DNA of 5,553 nucleotides from Lachnospiraceae bacterium (GTDB taxonomy: Bacteria; Bacillota; Clostridia; Lachnospirales; Lachnospiraceae). The translations under genes were made by a program, and so were the position numbers. This document shows, one piece after another, positions 1 to 5,553 of the stretch; within the stretch, counting starts at the first letter, position 1, and each line of letters opens with the position of its first letter. The notes beneath the pieces are model-generated. The model ran no database searches. It saw nothing but the letters and a program-made list of their open reading frames with translations, and was not told the origin of the DNA. Location of the stretch: positions 1 to 5,553 of the forward strand of contig CAAEAB010000100.1 of the NCBI GenBank assembly GCA_900753685.1. The letters are read 5' to 3'.

Positions 1-544
1 CGTCACGGATGGCGCGGACAGCATCCTCCGGAGTCACGCCGGTTTTCGGTACATAAAAGGGCAAGCCTGGAGACAGGTATTTATCAAAGACTTCTTTAAT
101 GGAAACGGCATAGCCGACATGAACGAGGTAGCGGGCAAGGTTGGCCCGGGTGATGACGGCGTCGCCTTCAAGGTCTCGGACTTTTTCCATGGTAATATCC
201 ACACCGGCGGCCTGCATTTTTTCAATCATCCGAAGATTTCTCTGTTTACGAATCTGCCGGAAGGAATCAAGACGTTTAGCAAGTACCGAATCTCTCGGGT
301 CAAGAAAGAGCCCGACGATATGGACTTCCCGGTCGCCGTAGACGGCGGAGAGTTCAATGCCGGGAATACATTCGATGTCGAGTTTTTCTGCGGCTTCCAT
401 GGCTTCAGGCACACCTTGCATCGTATCATGGTCAGTCAGGGCCACGGCGGCCAGACCTGCGTTTACAGCGGCTTCCATAACCTCCGTCGGCGTACAGCTT
501 CCGTCGGAAGCGGTGGAATGGGTATGTAAATCGATTCGTTTCAT
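1..544 (-). CDS. PHP-domain metal-dependent phosphoesterase, N-terminal part (cut by window edge)
   Basis: Reading the minus strand from ATG at 544-542 gives 181 codons open to the left edge, so the C-terminus is missing; relatives run to roughly 270-290 residues. The N-terminus carries PHP motif I, DLHTHSTASDGS (H7, H9, D14), then LTDHDT (D38, H39), PGIELSA (E64) and EVHIVGLF (H75). These are the expected ligands of a multi-metal phosphoesterase site, and all are present. The layout fits the YciV/TrpH-like branch, where characterised members are 3',5'-nucleotide bisphosphate phosphatases or 5'-3' RNA exonucleases (RNase AM). The substrate here is inferred from family only. It is cytoplasmic, with no signal peptide. 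An AAAGGA ribosome site lies ten bases before the ATG (plus positions 555-560). It is transcribed divergently from the membrane-protein/SCIFF cluster, so a functional link with that cluster is not implied. Confidence 0.9.
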   Translation of the reverse strand, partial: MKRIDLHTHSTASDGSCTPTEVMEAAVNAGLAAVALTDHDTMQGVPEAMEAAEKLDIECIPGIELSAVYGDREVHIVGLFLDPRDSVLAKRLDSFRQIRKQRNLRMIEKMQAAGVDITMEKVRDLEGDAVITRANLARYLVHVGYAVSIKEVFDKYLSPGLPFYVPKTGVTPEDAVRAIRD

Positions 545-599
545 AAGTTCAGCGTCCTTTCCGATGAAAATCAATTTCAAAATTATATTGTTTGTCAAT

Positions 600-608
600 A
601 GTATAGCA
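600..608 (-). promoter_or_regulatory. Possible extended -10 promoter for the PHP gene
   Basis: On the minus strand this reads TGCTATACT, an extended -10 (TGn plus TATACT, five of six matches to TATAAT). It sits about 55 bases upstream of the PHP ATG in the AT-rich divergent spacer. No good -35 lies 16-18 bases further upstream, although an extended -10 can work without one. A perfect TTGACA occurs just downstream of it on the same strand (plus 593-598), but it has no matching -10 at proper spacing. The call is tentative. Confidence 0.35.
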
Positions 609-653
609 TTTTCGGGAAGAAAAAAACATATAGTTAAAAAAAGGCATATGGAC

Positions 654-657
654 GAGG
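654..657 (+). promoter_or_regulatory. Ribosome binding site that decides the TTG start at 665
   Basis: GAGG with a seven-base spacer to the TTG at 665-667. It supports the unusual start, because no in-frame ATG lies nearby upstream and the first hydrophobic helix begins about seven residues after the TTG. Confidence 0.55.
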
Positions 658-664
658 TACATTT

Positions 665-1021
665 TTGAGGGCGTATGTTGTTTCTATATTAAAGGCGCTG
701 ATTATCAGTTATGTCATTTCGGCGGCGTCACTGCTTGTCCTGGCAGCGCTGCTTTATTGGCTGGATATTGCGGCGGCAAAGCTTCAGATCGGCGTCATTG
801 CCACCTACGTTGGCTCCTGCCTGATCGGCGGGTTTTATGTGGGAAAGAAGATGAAGGGACGGGAGTTTTTTTGGGGGCTGATTGTCGGCGTCCTTTATTA
901 CAGTATTCATATTGCGGCGGCGGTAGCGGTGGAGGGCGTACAGCCGGAGCGCATTGTACCGGCGACGGGTCTGGCCCTTTTGTGCATGGGAAGCGGGATG
1001 CTCGGCGGCATGTTGAGCTGA
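665..1021 (+). CDS. Small four-helix membrane protein, TIGR04086-like
   Basis: A 118-residue protein made almost wholly of membrane segments: helix 1 about residues 8-32, helix 2 about 42-60, helix 3 about 68-90 and helix 4 about 97-117. Short charged loops separate them (KKMKGRE at 61-67, EGVQPER at 90-96). Size, helix number and position directly before a SCIFF gene match the family named TIGR04086 (putative membrane protein of Firmicutes), which has no established biochemical function. The start is taken as TTG at 665 because of the GAGG site seven bases before it. Glycine-rich segments such as GSCLIGGFYVG and MGSGMLGGM suggest tightly packed helices. No terminator is seen between its stop and the scfA promoter, so read-through into scfA is possible. 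A role in the SCIFF system is only suggested by neighbourhood. The assignment comes from remembered family features, not a search. Confidence 0.8.
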   Translation: MRAYVVSILKALIISYVISAASLLVLAALLYWLDIAAAKLQIGVIATYVGSCLIGGFYVGKKMKGREFFWGLIVGVLYYSIHIAAAVAVEGVQPERIVPATGLALLCMGSGMLGGMLS

Positions 1022-1052
1022 CAGGCGATTTGAGATAAAAATAAAAAATTGC

Positions 1053-1081
1053 TTTAAAAAGAGAAATAAGTGTGATATACT
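1053..1081 (+). promoter_or_regulatory. Sigma-A-type promoter with extended -10, upstream of scfA
   Basis: TTTAAA (1053-1058) as a weak -35, a 17-base spacer, and TATACT (1076-1081) as -10 preceded by TGA, giving the extended -10 TGATATACT. The start of transcription would fall near 1088, leaving a leader of about 40 bases that contains the scfA ribosome site. Its place between the TIGR04086-like gene and scfA would let the SCIFF genes be transcribed separately from the gene before them. Confidence 0.6.
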
Positions 1082-1114
1082 GTTCCTGACTGCAATGTAT
1101 TGCGAATAAAAGAA

Positions 1115-1122
1115 AAAGGAGG
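1115..1122 (+). promoter_or_regulatory. Near-perfect ribosome binding site of scfA
   Basis: AAAGGAGG with a seven-base spacer to the ATG at 1130. This is the strongest ribosome site in the window, and it is key evidence that the short 47-codon frame after it is a real, highly translated gene. Confidence 0.85.
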
Positions 1123-1129
1123 CTTTCCA

Positions 1130-1273
1130 ATGAAACATATTAAATCTTTAAACACACGTTCCTTAAAGAATTCTATGGTTAAGGGCGGATGTGGCGAATG
1201 TCAGACATCCTGTCAGTCAGCCTGTAAGACTTCCTGTACTGTAGGAAATCAGAGCTGTGAAAATAACAAATAA
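1130..1273 (+). CDS. scfA: SCIFF-family six-cysteine ranthipeptide precursor
   Basis: A 47-residue peptide beginning MKHIKSLNTRSLKNS and ending with a cysteine-rich core. Six cysteines lie at 21, 24, 28, 32, 36 and 43, which matches the definition of SCIFF (six cysteines in forty-five residues). The middle is periodic: QTSC, QSAC, KTSC in tandem, then TVGNQSC. The basic, cysteine-free residues 1-20 act as the leader expected to bind the maturase. In this family the maturase joins cysteine sulfur to a non-alpha carbon of a nearby acceptor, forming a ranthipeptide. In the Clostridium thermocellum homologue CteA the reported bridge is Cys32-Thr37 (recalled from the literature), and both residues occur here at the same numbers. 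A Gly-Gly pair (19-20) directly before Cys21 may mark a leader-cleavage site. The gene has its own promoter and an excellent ribosome site, and is followed by the maturase. Biological function is unsettled; a signalling role has been proposed in some clostridia. Confidence 0.95.
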   Translation: MKHIKSLNTRSLKNSMVKGGCGECQTSCQSACKTSCTVGNQSCENNK

Positions 1274-1276
1274 TAC

Positions 1277-1312
1277 ATAAGCAGCGATTTAGTCAGCTAA
1301 GTCGCTGCTTAT
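1277..1312 (+). promoter_or_regulatory. Intercistronic stem-loop between scfA and scfB (attenuator or RNA-stability element)
   Basis: The arms at 1277-1291 and 1298-1312 pair over 15 bp with a single G-U wobble (U1288 with G1301) around a six-base loop, GUCAGC. The core pairing is AAGCAGCGA with the matching GTCGCTGCTT. It begins three bases after the scfA stop codon and ends just before the scfB ribosome site. The bases after it (TAAATGTAAGG) lack a proper U-run, so it is not a classical complete terminator. A partial terminator or a 3' protective hairpin would both favour precursor over enzyme. Confidence 0.75.
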
Positions 1313-1318
1313 TAAATG

Positions 1319-1325
1319 TAAGGAG
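1319..1325 (+). promoter_or_regulatory. Ribosome binding site that decides the GTG start of scfB
   Basis: TAAGGAG with an eight-base spacer to GTG at 1334-1336. It begins only seven bases after the end of the preceding stem-loop, so folding or processing of that stem could influence access to it. Confidence 0.7.
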
Positions 1326-1333
1326 TTTTAGAC

Positions 1334-2692
1334 GTGGTTCATCAGTATAAAAACAATGGCTATAACATTGTGCTTGATGTGAACAGCGGATCTGTCCATG
1401 TGGTGGACGATCTCGTATATGACATTATCGCTTTATATGAAAAGGCTTCAAGGGATGAGATTGCAGAAAAGCTTTCTGAAAAATATCCGATGGCGGATAT
1501 TCTGGAGGCATACTCGGAGATTGAAGAGCTGGTTAAAGCGGAGTGTCTTTTCACTGAGGATATTTATAAGGATTATATATTTGATTTTAAAAAGCGGCCG
1601 ACAGTGGTCAAGGCTTTGTGCCTGCATATTGCCCATGACTGTAACCTGGCTTGCAAGTATTGCTTTGCCGAAGAGGGAGAGTATCATGGACGCCGGGCTT
1701 TAATGAGCTTTGAGGTGGGAAAAAAAGCGCTGGATTTTCTGATTGCCAATTCCGGTTCCCGGAGGAATCTGGAAGTGGATTTCTTTGGCGGGGAGCCGCT
1801 GATGAATTTTGATGTGGTAAAGCAGCTGGTAGCCTATGGCCGGGAGCAGGAAAAGCTCCATGATAAAAAGTTCCGCTTTACCCTGACAACCAACGGTGTA
1901 CTGTTAAATAAAGATATCCAGGAATTTGCCAATAAAGAGATGGGCAATGTAGTATTGAGTGTGGACGGACGTAAAGAGGTCCATGATTTTATGCGTCCAT
2001 TCCGAGGCGGACAGGGAAGCTATGATTACATTATCCCTAAATTCAAGGAAATGGCCGAGAGCCGGAACCAGACGAATTATTATGTCCGGGGCACTTTTAC
2101 CCATTATAATACGGATTTTGCCGCCGACGTACTGAATCTGGCCGACGAAGGCTTTAAGCAGATTTCTGTGGAGCCGGTGGTGGCGCCGGAAACGGAGGAT
2201 TATGCCATCCGGGAATCGGACCTTCCGAAAATCATGGAGGAATATGACCGTCTGGCAAAGGAAATGCTGAAACGGGAGAAGGAAGGCAGGGGCTTTAATT
2301 TCTTCCATTTTATGATCGACCTGTCCGGAGGACCTTGTGTAGCGAAACGCCTTTCCGGCTGTGGTTCAGGGACAGAATACTTGGCGGTAACGCCATGGGG
2401 GGATTTCTATCCATGCCACCAGTTTGTCGGTCAGGAAGAATTCCTCATGGGCAATGTGGACGAGGGCATTGTGCGGACAGATCTGCAGGAAGAGTTTAAG
2501 TGCTGCAATGTGTATGCCCGGGAGAAATGCCAGGACTGTTTTGCAAAATTTTATTGCAGCGGCGGCTGTGCTGCAAATTCTTACAATTTTACAGGCAGAA
2601 TTACAGATACATACGACATCGGCTGCGAAATGATGCGTAAGCGCGTCGAATGTGCGATTATGCTGAAGGCAGCCAGAGAAGGAGAGTTGTAG
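1334..2692 (+). CDS. scfB: Radical SAM/SPASM maturase that forms thioether cross-links in the SCIFF peptide
   Basis: 452 residues, GTG start, cytoplasmic. Residues about 1-85 form a small domain of the type that binds RiPP leaders (RRE-like, inferred from position and family). The radical SAM core follows with the CxxxCxxC motif CNLACKYC (C103, C107, C110) for the SAM-binding [4Fe-4S] cluster and FFGGEPL (151-156), the SAM amino-group-binding motif. The C-terminal SPASM domain fits the seven-cysteine pattern exactly: C343-x12-G356-x4-C361, then C399-x2-C402-x5-C408-x3-C412, then C431. It should therefore hold two auxiliary iron-sulfur clusters. Further cysteines at 335, 390, 391 and 440 may include extra ligands. 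Known relatives such as CteB abstract a hydrogen from an acceptor residue of the precursor and join it to a cysteine sulfur. Immediate linkage to the six-cysteine peptide gene fixes the substrate. The stop codon lies one base before the secDF ATG, so the two genes are very probably co-transcribed and translationally coupled. Confidence 0.96.
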   Translation: MVHQYKNNGYNIVLDVNSGSVHVVDDLVYDIIALYEKASRDEIAEKLSEKYPMADILEAYSEIEELVKAECLFTEDIYKDYIFDFKKRPTVVKALCLHIAHDCNLACKYCFAEEGEYHGRRALMSFEVGKKALDFLIANSGSRRNLEVDFFGGEPLMNFDVVKQLVAYGREQEKLHDKKFRFTLTTNGVLLNKDIQEFANKEMGNVVLSVDGRKEVHDFMRPFRGGQGSYDYIIPKFKEMAESRNQTNYYVRGTFTHYNTDFAADVLNLADEGFKQISVEPVVAPETEDYAIRESDLPKIMEEYDRLAKEMLKREKEGRGFNFFHFMIDLSGGPCVAKRLSGCGSGTEYLAVTPWGDFYPCHQFVGQEEFLMGNVDEGIVRTDLQEEFKCCNVYAREKCQDCFAKFYCSGGCAANSYNFTGRITDTYDIGCEMMRKRVECAIMLKAAREGEL

Positions 2693-2693
2693 A

Positions 2694-4925
2694 ATGAAAA
2701 ACAGTAAGGGAAAAAGTCTGATCGGACTTATTCTTGTTTTGATCGTCATTGCCGTCTGCGGGTTTGTATCCTGGAAGGGTGTTGATGAGAGTGGACAGGG
2801 AAGCGCCAGAAATATAAAGCTTGGTTTGGACTTGGCCGGAGGCGTCAGCATTACTTATGAGGCGGATGAAGCCAATCCTTCGTCGGAGGATATGAGCGAT
2901 ACGGTGTATAAGCTCCAGAAGCGTGTGGAAAGCTACAGCACTGAAGCGGAGGTTTACCAGGAAGGAACGAACCGGATCAATGTGGAGATTCCGGGTGTTT
3001 ATGATGCGGAAAGAATTCTTAATGAGCTGGGTAATCCGGGAACCGTACAGTTTTATGAGGTGACGGATGCTTCAGCCGGTGATATGTCGGATCCGGAGAA
3101 GGCCGAGGCAAAGAAGGCGGCGGAAGCCGCCGGCTTATCCGATAGCTCTACCTTTAATCTGGTCATGGACGGCAATGACATCGTTGACGCCCAGGTTATG
3201 ACCCAGAATGACAGCTATGGCAACCCGCAGTATGTGGTCGAATTGACCATGAATGCGGATGGAACAGAAAAGTTTAAGGAAGCCACTGCGAGAAATATCG
3301 GCAAGCCGATTTATATTATTTATGATAATCAGGTGATCAGCTATCCGAAGGTAAATACAACGATTGAAAACGGACAGGCCATTATCGAAGGAAACTTTAC
3401 CTATGAATCTGCCAGTTCTCTGGCAACCTACATTCGTCTGGGAGCCTTAAAGCTGAATTTGAATGAGATCCGCTCCAATGTGGTCGGAGCAAAGCTTGGT
3501 GAGACGGCTTTAGTTACCAGCTTAAAAGCCGGCGCTGTAGGTTTGGCTATTATTATTGTCTTCATGATTATTATGTATTTAGTGCCGGGGATCGCGGCGG
3601 GGCTTGCACTCCTTTTGTATGTGGCGGCCATGCTCTGTCTTTTAAATGGTCTGGATGTGACTCTGACTCTTCCGGGTATTGCGGGTATTATTTTGTCCAT
3701 CGGTATGGCGGTGGATGCCAACGTCATTATTTTCACCCGTATCCGTGAGGAAATCGCAGAAGGTCAGAGCGTGCGGAATGCGATCCGGATCGGATTTAAA
3801 AAGGCCCGTTCTGCGATTCTGGACGGAAATATTACAACTTTGATCGCTGCGGCAGTTCTTTATATCAAAGGCTCGGGAACGATTAAGGGCTTCTCTGTCA
3901 CACTGGCTTTAGGTATTGTATTGTCCATGTTTACAGCCCTTGTTATAACCCATTTTATTGTCAACATACTTTATGGCCTGGGCCTTACCAGTGAGAAATA
4001 TTACGGAAAACAAAAAGAGAGAAAGGTATTTCCTTTTGTACAGAAGGCAAAGCTTTTCTATATTGTGTCGGCGGTGGTCATCATTGCAGGTTTTGTAGGT
4101 ATGGGCCTGAACCATTCAAAGGGTCAGGGCGCTATGAATTACAGCCTTGATTTTACCGGCGGTACATCGATGACCGTACCATTTAATGAAAATATCGATG
4201 TGACTGGGGATGAGGGCGCCAAGCTGCTGAATACGATCACCGATACGATCGGTACGGGAGATGTACAGCTTCAAAATGTTCAGGGGTCCAATGATATCGT
4301 GGTCAAGACTCAGGTGCTTGATAATGAAACCCGTGGAAAGCTGAAGGATACTCTTGCTGAAAAATACGGTGTGAATGAAGCGATTATCGAAGAGCAGAGC
4401 ATTAGCGGCGTTGTCAGTGATGAGATGCAGAAGGACGCTGTTCTTGCGGTAGTTATCGCCGGAATCTGTATGCTCATTTATATTTGGTTCCGGTTTAAGG
4501 ATATTAAGTTTGGCGCCAGCGCTGTACTGGCATTACTCCATGATGTGCTTTGCGTATTGACGGTCTATGCACTGGTTCGGATTCCTGTCGGCAATACATT
4601 CATCGCCTGTATGTTGACCATCGTCGGTTATTCGATTAATGCGACCATTGTCATTTTCGACCGTATCCGTGAAAACAGACAGACGATGTATAAAGCGTCT
4701 CTGGATGAAATCGTCAATGCCAGTATCAGTCAGACATTGTCGAGAAGTATCAATACTTCTCTGACAACCTTTATCAGTGTTTTTGTACTGTATATTATGG
4801 GTGTGGCCTCCATCCGGGAATTTGCCTTGCCACTGATGGCCGGAATTATTGCCGGGGCATGGTCGTCCATCTTTATCACAGGAACACTCTGGTATCAGAT
4901 GAAAAAAATCGGAAATAAGAACTAA
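2694..4925 (+). CDS. secDF: Fused protein-export subunit SecDF
   Basis: 743 residues combining SecD and SecF, which pull translocating proteins across the membrane using the ion gradient after SecYEG/SecA export. Helix 1 (about 8-27) is followed by LGLDLAGG (43-50, SecD signature) and a large extracytoplasmic P1 region to about 270. SecD helices 2-6 lie at about 274-427 and include GMAVDANVIIFTRIREE (D341). The SecF half starts with helix 7 (about 452-472), then DFTGG (486-490), a P4 loop to about 578, and helices 8-12 (about 581-736) with GYSINATIVIFDRIREN (645-661) and TLSRS (R684). Twelve helices and about 740 residues match bacterial SecDF fusions. Oddity: the aspartate normally found in the SecF SIND motif is alanine (A650). 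Its ribosome site, GAAGGAG (2678-2684), lies inside the 3' end of scfB. A lysine/alanine/glutamate-rich stretch (134-147) is probably a flexible insert in P1. Confidence 0.96.
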   Translation: MKNSKGKSLIGLILVLIVIAVCGFVSWKGVDESGQGSARNIKLGLDLAGGVSITYEADEANPSSEDMSDTVYKLQKRVESYSTEAEVYQEGTNRINVEIPGVYDAERILNELGNPGTVQFYEVTDASAGDMSDPEKAEAKKAAEAAGLSDSSTFNLVMDGNDIVDAQVMTQNDSYGNPQYVVELTMNADGTEKFKEATARNIGKPIYIIYDNQVISYPKVNTTIENGQAIIEGNFTYESASSLATYIRLGALKLNLNEIRSNVVGAKLGETALVTSLKAGAVGLAIIIVFMIIMYLVPGIAAGLALLLYVAAMLCLLNGLDVTLTLPGIAGIILSIGMAVDANVIIFTRIREEIAEGQSVRNAIRIGFKKARSAILDGNITTLIAAAVLYIKGSGTIKGFSVTLALGIVLSMFTALVITHFIVNILYGLGLTSEKYYGKQKERKVFPFVQKAKLFYIVSAVVIIAGFVGMGLNHSKGQGAMNYSLDFTGGTSMTVPFNENIDVTGDEGAKLLNTITDTIGTGDVQLQNVQGSNDIVVKTQVLDNETRGKLKDTLAEKYGVNEAIIEEQSISGVVSDEMQKDAVLAVVIAGICMLIYIWFRFKDIKFGASAVLALLHDVLCVLTVYALVRIPVGNTFIACMLTIVGYSINATIVIFDRIRENRQTMYKASLDEIVNASISQTLSRSINTSLTTFISVFVLYIMGVASIREFALPLMAGIIAGAWSSIFITGTLWYQMKKIGNKN

Positions 4926-4936
4926 TATACATTTGA

Positions 4937-4985
4937 CAGAAACTCTGCCGGAGAAGGAATTTTCCTGTGGAGTTTTCTGCGTTTT
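4937..4985 (+). terminator. Probable Rho-independent terminator after secDF
   Basis: CAGAAACTC (4937-4945) pairs with GAGTTTTCTG (4970-4979), nine pairs with one bulged T at 4973. Inside, AGGA (4955-4958) pairs with TCCT (4963-4966) around an ATTT loop. The stem is followed by GCGTTTTAAATAA, a short T-run. The stem is AU-rich with an internal loop, so termination may be partial and some read-through into recJ is likely. Confidence 0.55.
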
Positions 4986-5017
4986 AAATAAACTGTAGGT
5001 AAATGGACGGAGGAATT

Positions 5018-5553
5018 ATGGAAAAATGGATGGTTGCTGCAAAAAAAGCAGACTTTAACCGGCTGGCAGAAACCTTTTCAATTAGCCCGGTGTTGGCGCG
5101 GATTATGGTGAACCGGGGAATAAAAAGCGATGAGGAATTTCAGCGCTTCTTATATGGTGATTTGAGTGCGCTTCATCGGCCAGGAAAGATGAAGGATATG
5201 GATCGGGGGCTGGCTTGCATTCGAAAGGCTATTGACGGCGGAAGGCTTATTTGTATCGCCAGTGATTTTGATGTGGACGGCGTTTTTTCCGGTTATATCC
5301 TCTGGCGGGGAATCCGCAGAGTCGGAGGGCTGGCCTATGTGACGGCGCCGGACAGGGCGAAGGAGGGCTACGGCCTGAATGAGCGAATCGTCCGGGAGGC
5401 TTCTGAAAAGGGCGTCGGGTGTATTCTGACCTGTGATAACGGCATTGCCGCCATGGAGGGGGTGGCGTTGGCAAAAAAAATGGGGATGGATGTGGTCGTG
5501 ACAGACCATCATGAGGTGGTTTATGAAATGGCAGTCGATGAAAATGGCGGGGA
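5018..5553 (+). CDS. recJ: Single-stranded-DNA exonuclease RecJ, N-terminal part (cut by window edge)
   Basis: 178 codons are visible, open at the right edge; full-length RecJ is usually about 560-800 residues. RecJ is a DHH-family 5'-3' exonuclease acting on single-stranded DNA in recombination and repair. Three DHH motifs are visible in order: ASDFDVDG (81-88; D83, D85, D87), TCDNGI (138-143; D140) and VTDHHE (161-166; D163, H164, H165). These are manganese-binding residues of the catalytic domain. The start at 5018 is chosen because MEKWMVAAKK is the typical clostridial RecJ opening and GGAGG (5009-5013) precedes it. The spacer is only four bases, which is short. An in-frame ATG at 5030 would have a spacer that is too long. 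A plain phosphoesterase of the same superfamily cannot be fully excluded without the C-terminus, but position after secDF also fits recJ. Confidence 0.93.
   Translation, partial: MEKWMVAAKKADFNRLAETFSISPVLARIMVNRGIKSDEEFQRFLYGDLSALHRPGKMKDMDRGLACIRKAIDGGRLICIASDFDVDGVFSGYILWRGIRRVGGLAYVTAPDRAKEGYGLNERIVREASEKGVGCILTCDNGIAAMEGVALAKKMGMDVVVTDHHEVVYEMAVDENGG

Noticed and set aside
119..529. Plus-strand open frame of 136 codons opposite the PHP gene
   Set aside because: It is antisense to a frame with all PHP metal-binding motifs, has no recognisable domain, and shows no convincing ribosome site.
545..664. Divergent spacer examined for a plus-strand promoter, riboswitch or operator
   Set aside because: TATAGT at 629-634 could be a -10 but has no -35 at proper spacing. 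I see no inverted repeat or riboswitch-like structure, so no plus-strand call is made.
648..668. Six-codon frame ATG...TGA (MDEVHF) overlapping the TTG start, as a possible leader peptide
   Set aside because: It lacks its own ribosome site and any regulatory codon pattern. The GAGG inside it serves the following gene, so chance is the simpler explanation.
728..1138. Minus-strand open frames opposite the membrane protein and scfA start
   Set aside because: The translations are low-complexity and basic, without domain features, and they overlap the promoter and ribosome site of scfA. They are best explained as shadows.
1190..1261. Cysteine-rich core read as a metallothionein or zinc-ribbon protein
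   Set aside because: The leader-plus-core layout and the adjacent radical SAM/SPASM maturase fit a SCIFF precursor far better, and the spacing is not that of a zinc ribbon.
2366..2851. Minus-strand open frame of 161 codons across the scfB/secDF junction
   Set aside because: It runs opposite the SPASM motif and the SecDF start, both well supported, and its translation resembles nothing known to me.
4933..4938. Perfect TTGACA (-35) right after secDF, as a recJ promoter
   Set aside because: No acceptable -10 lies 16-18 bases downstream, and the site overlaps the base of the terminator stem.

Overview
The window looks like chromosomal DNA of a low-to-moderate GC Firmicute of class Clostridia, most likely a Lachnospiraceae-type gut anaerobe. 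This rests on strong Shine-Dalgarno sequences, GTG and TTG starts, a fused SecDF, and above all the SCIFF peptide/maturase pair, which is close to a signature of Clostridia. It is a compact core-genome neighbourhood, with no insertion sequence, CRISPR array, tRNA or rRNA visible.

Layout. Positions 1-544 (minus strand) hold the N-terminal 181 residues of a PHP-domain phosphoesterase that runs off the left edge. A 120-base divergent spacer (545-664) follows. On the plus strand come: a small four-helix membrane protein of the TIGR04086 type (665-1021, TTG start); a promoter with an extended -10 (1053-1081); a 47-codon gene for a six-cysteine SCIFF (ranthipeptide) precursor (1130-1273); a 15-bp intercistronic stem-loop (1277-1312); the radical SAM/SPASM SCIFF maturase (1334-2692, GTG start); a one-base gap and then fused SecDF (2694-4925); a probable terminator hairpin (4937-4985); and the N-terminal third or so of RecJ (5018-5553, cut by the right edge).

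How the genes fit together. The central unit is a minimal ribosomally made, post-translationally modified peptide (RiPP) system. scfA encodes the precursor, and scfB encodes an enzyme expected to install non-alpha thioether bridges between cysteines and nearby residues of the core. A promoter directly in front of scfA and a strong hairpin between scfA and scfB could together give more precursor than enzyme. scfB is so tightly packed against secDF that the two are probably translationally coupled, which links peptide maturation to a general secretion component. No dedicated peptidase, immunity gene or ABC exporter lies in the window. The family is known, so the system is not new in kind. The open questions are the export and cleavage route, the stem-loop, and an apparently missing membrane aspartate in the SecF half of SecDF.
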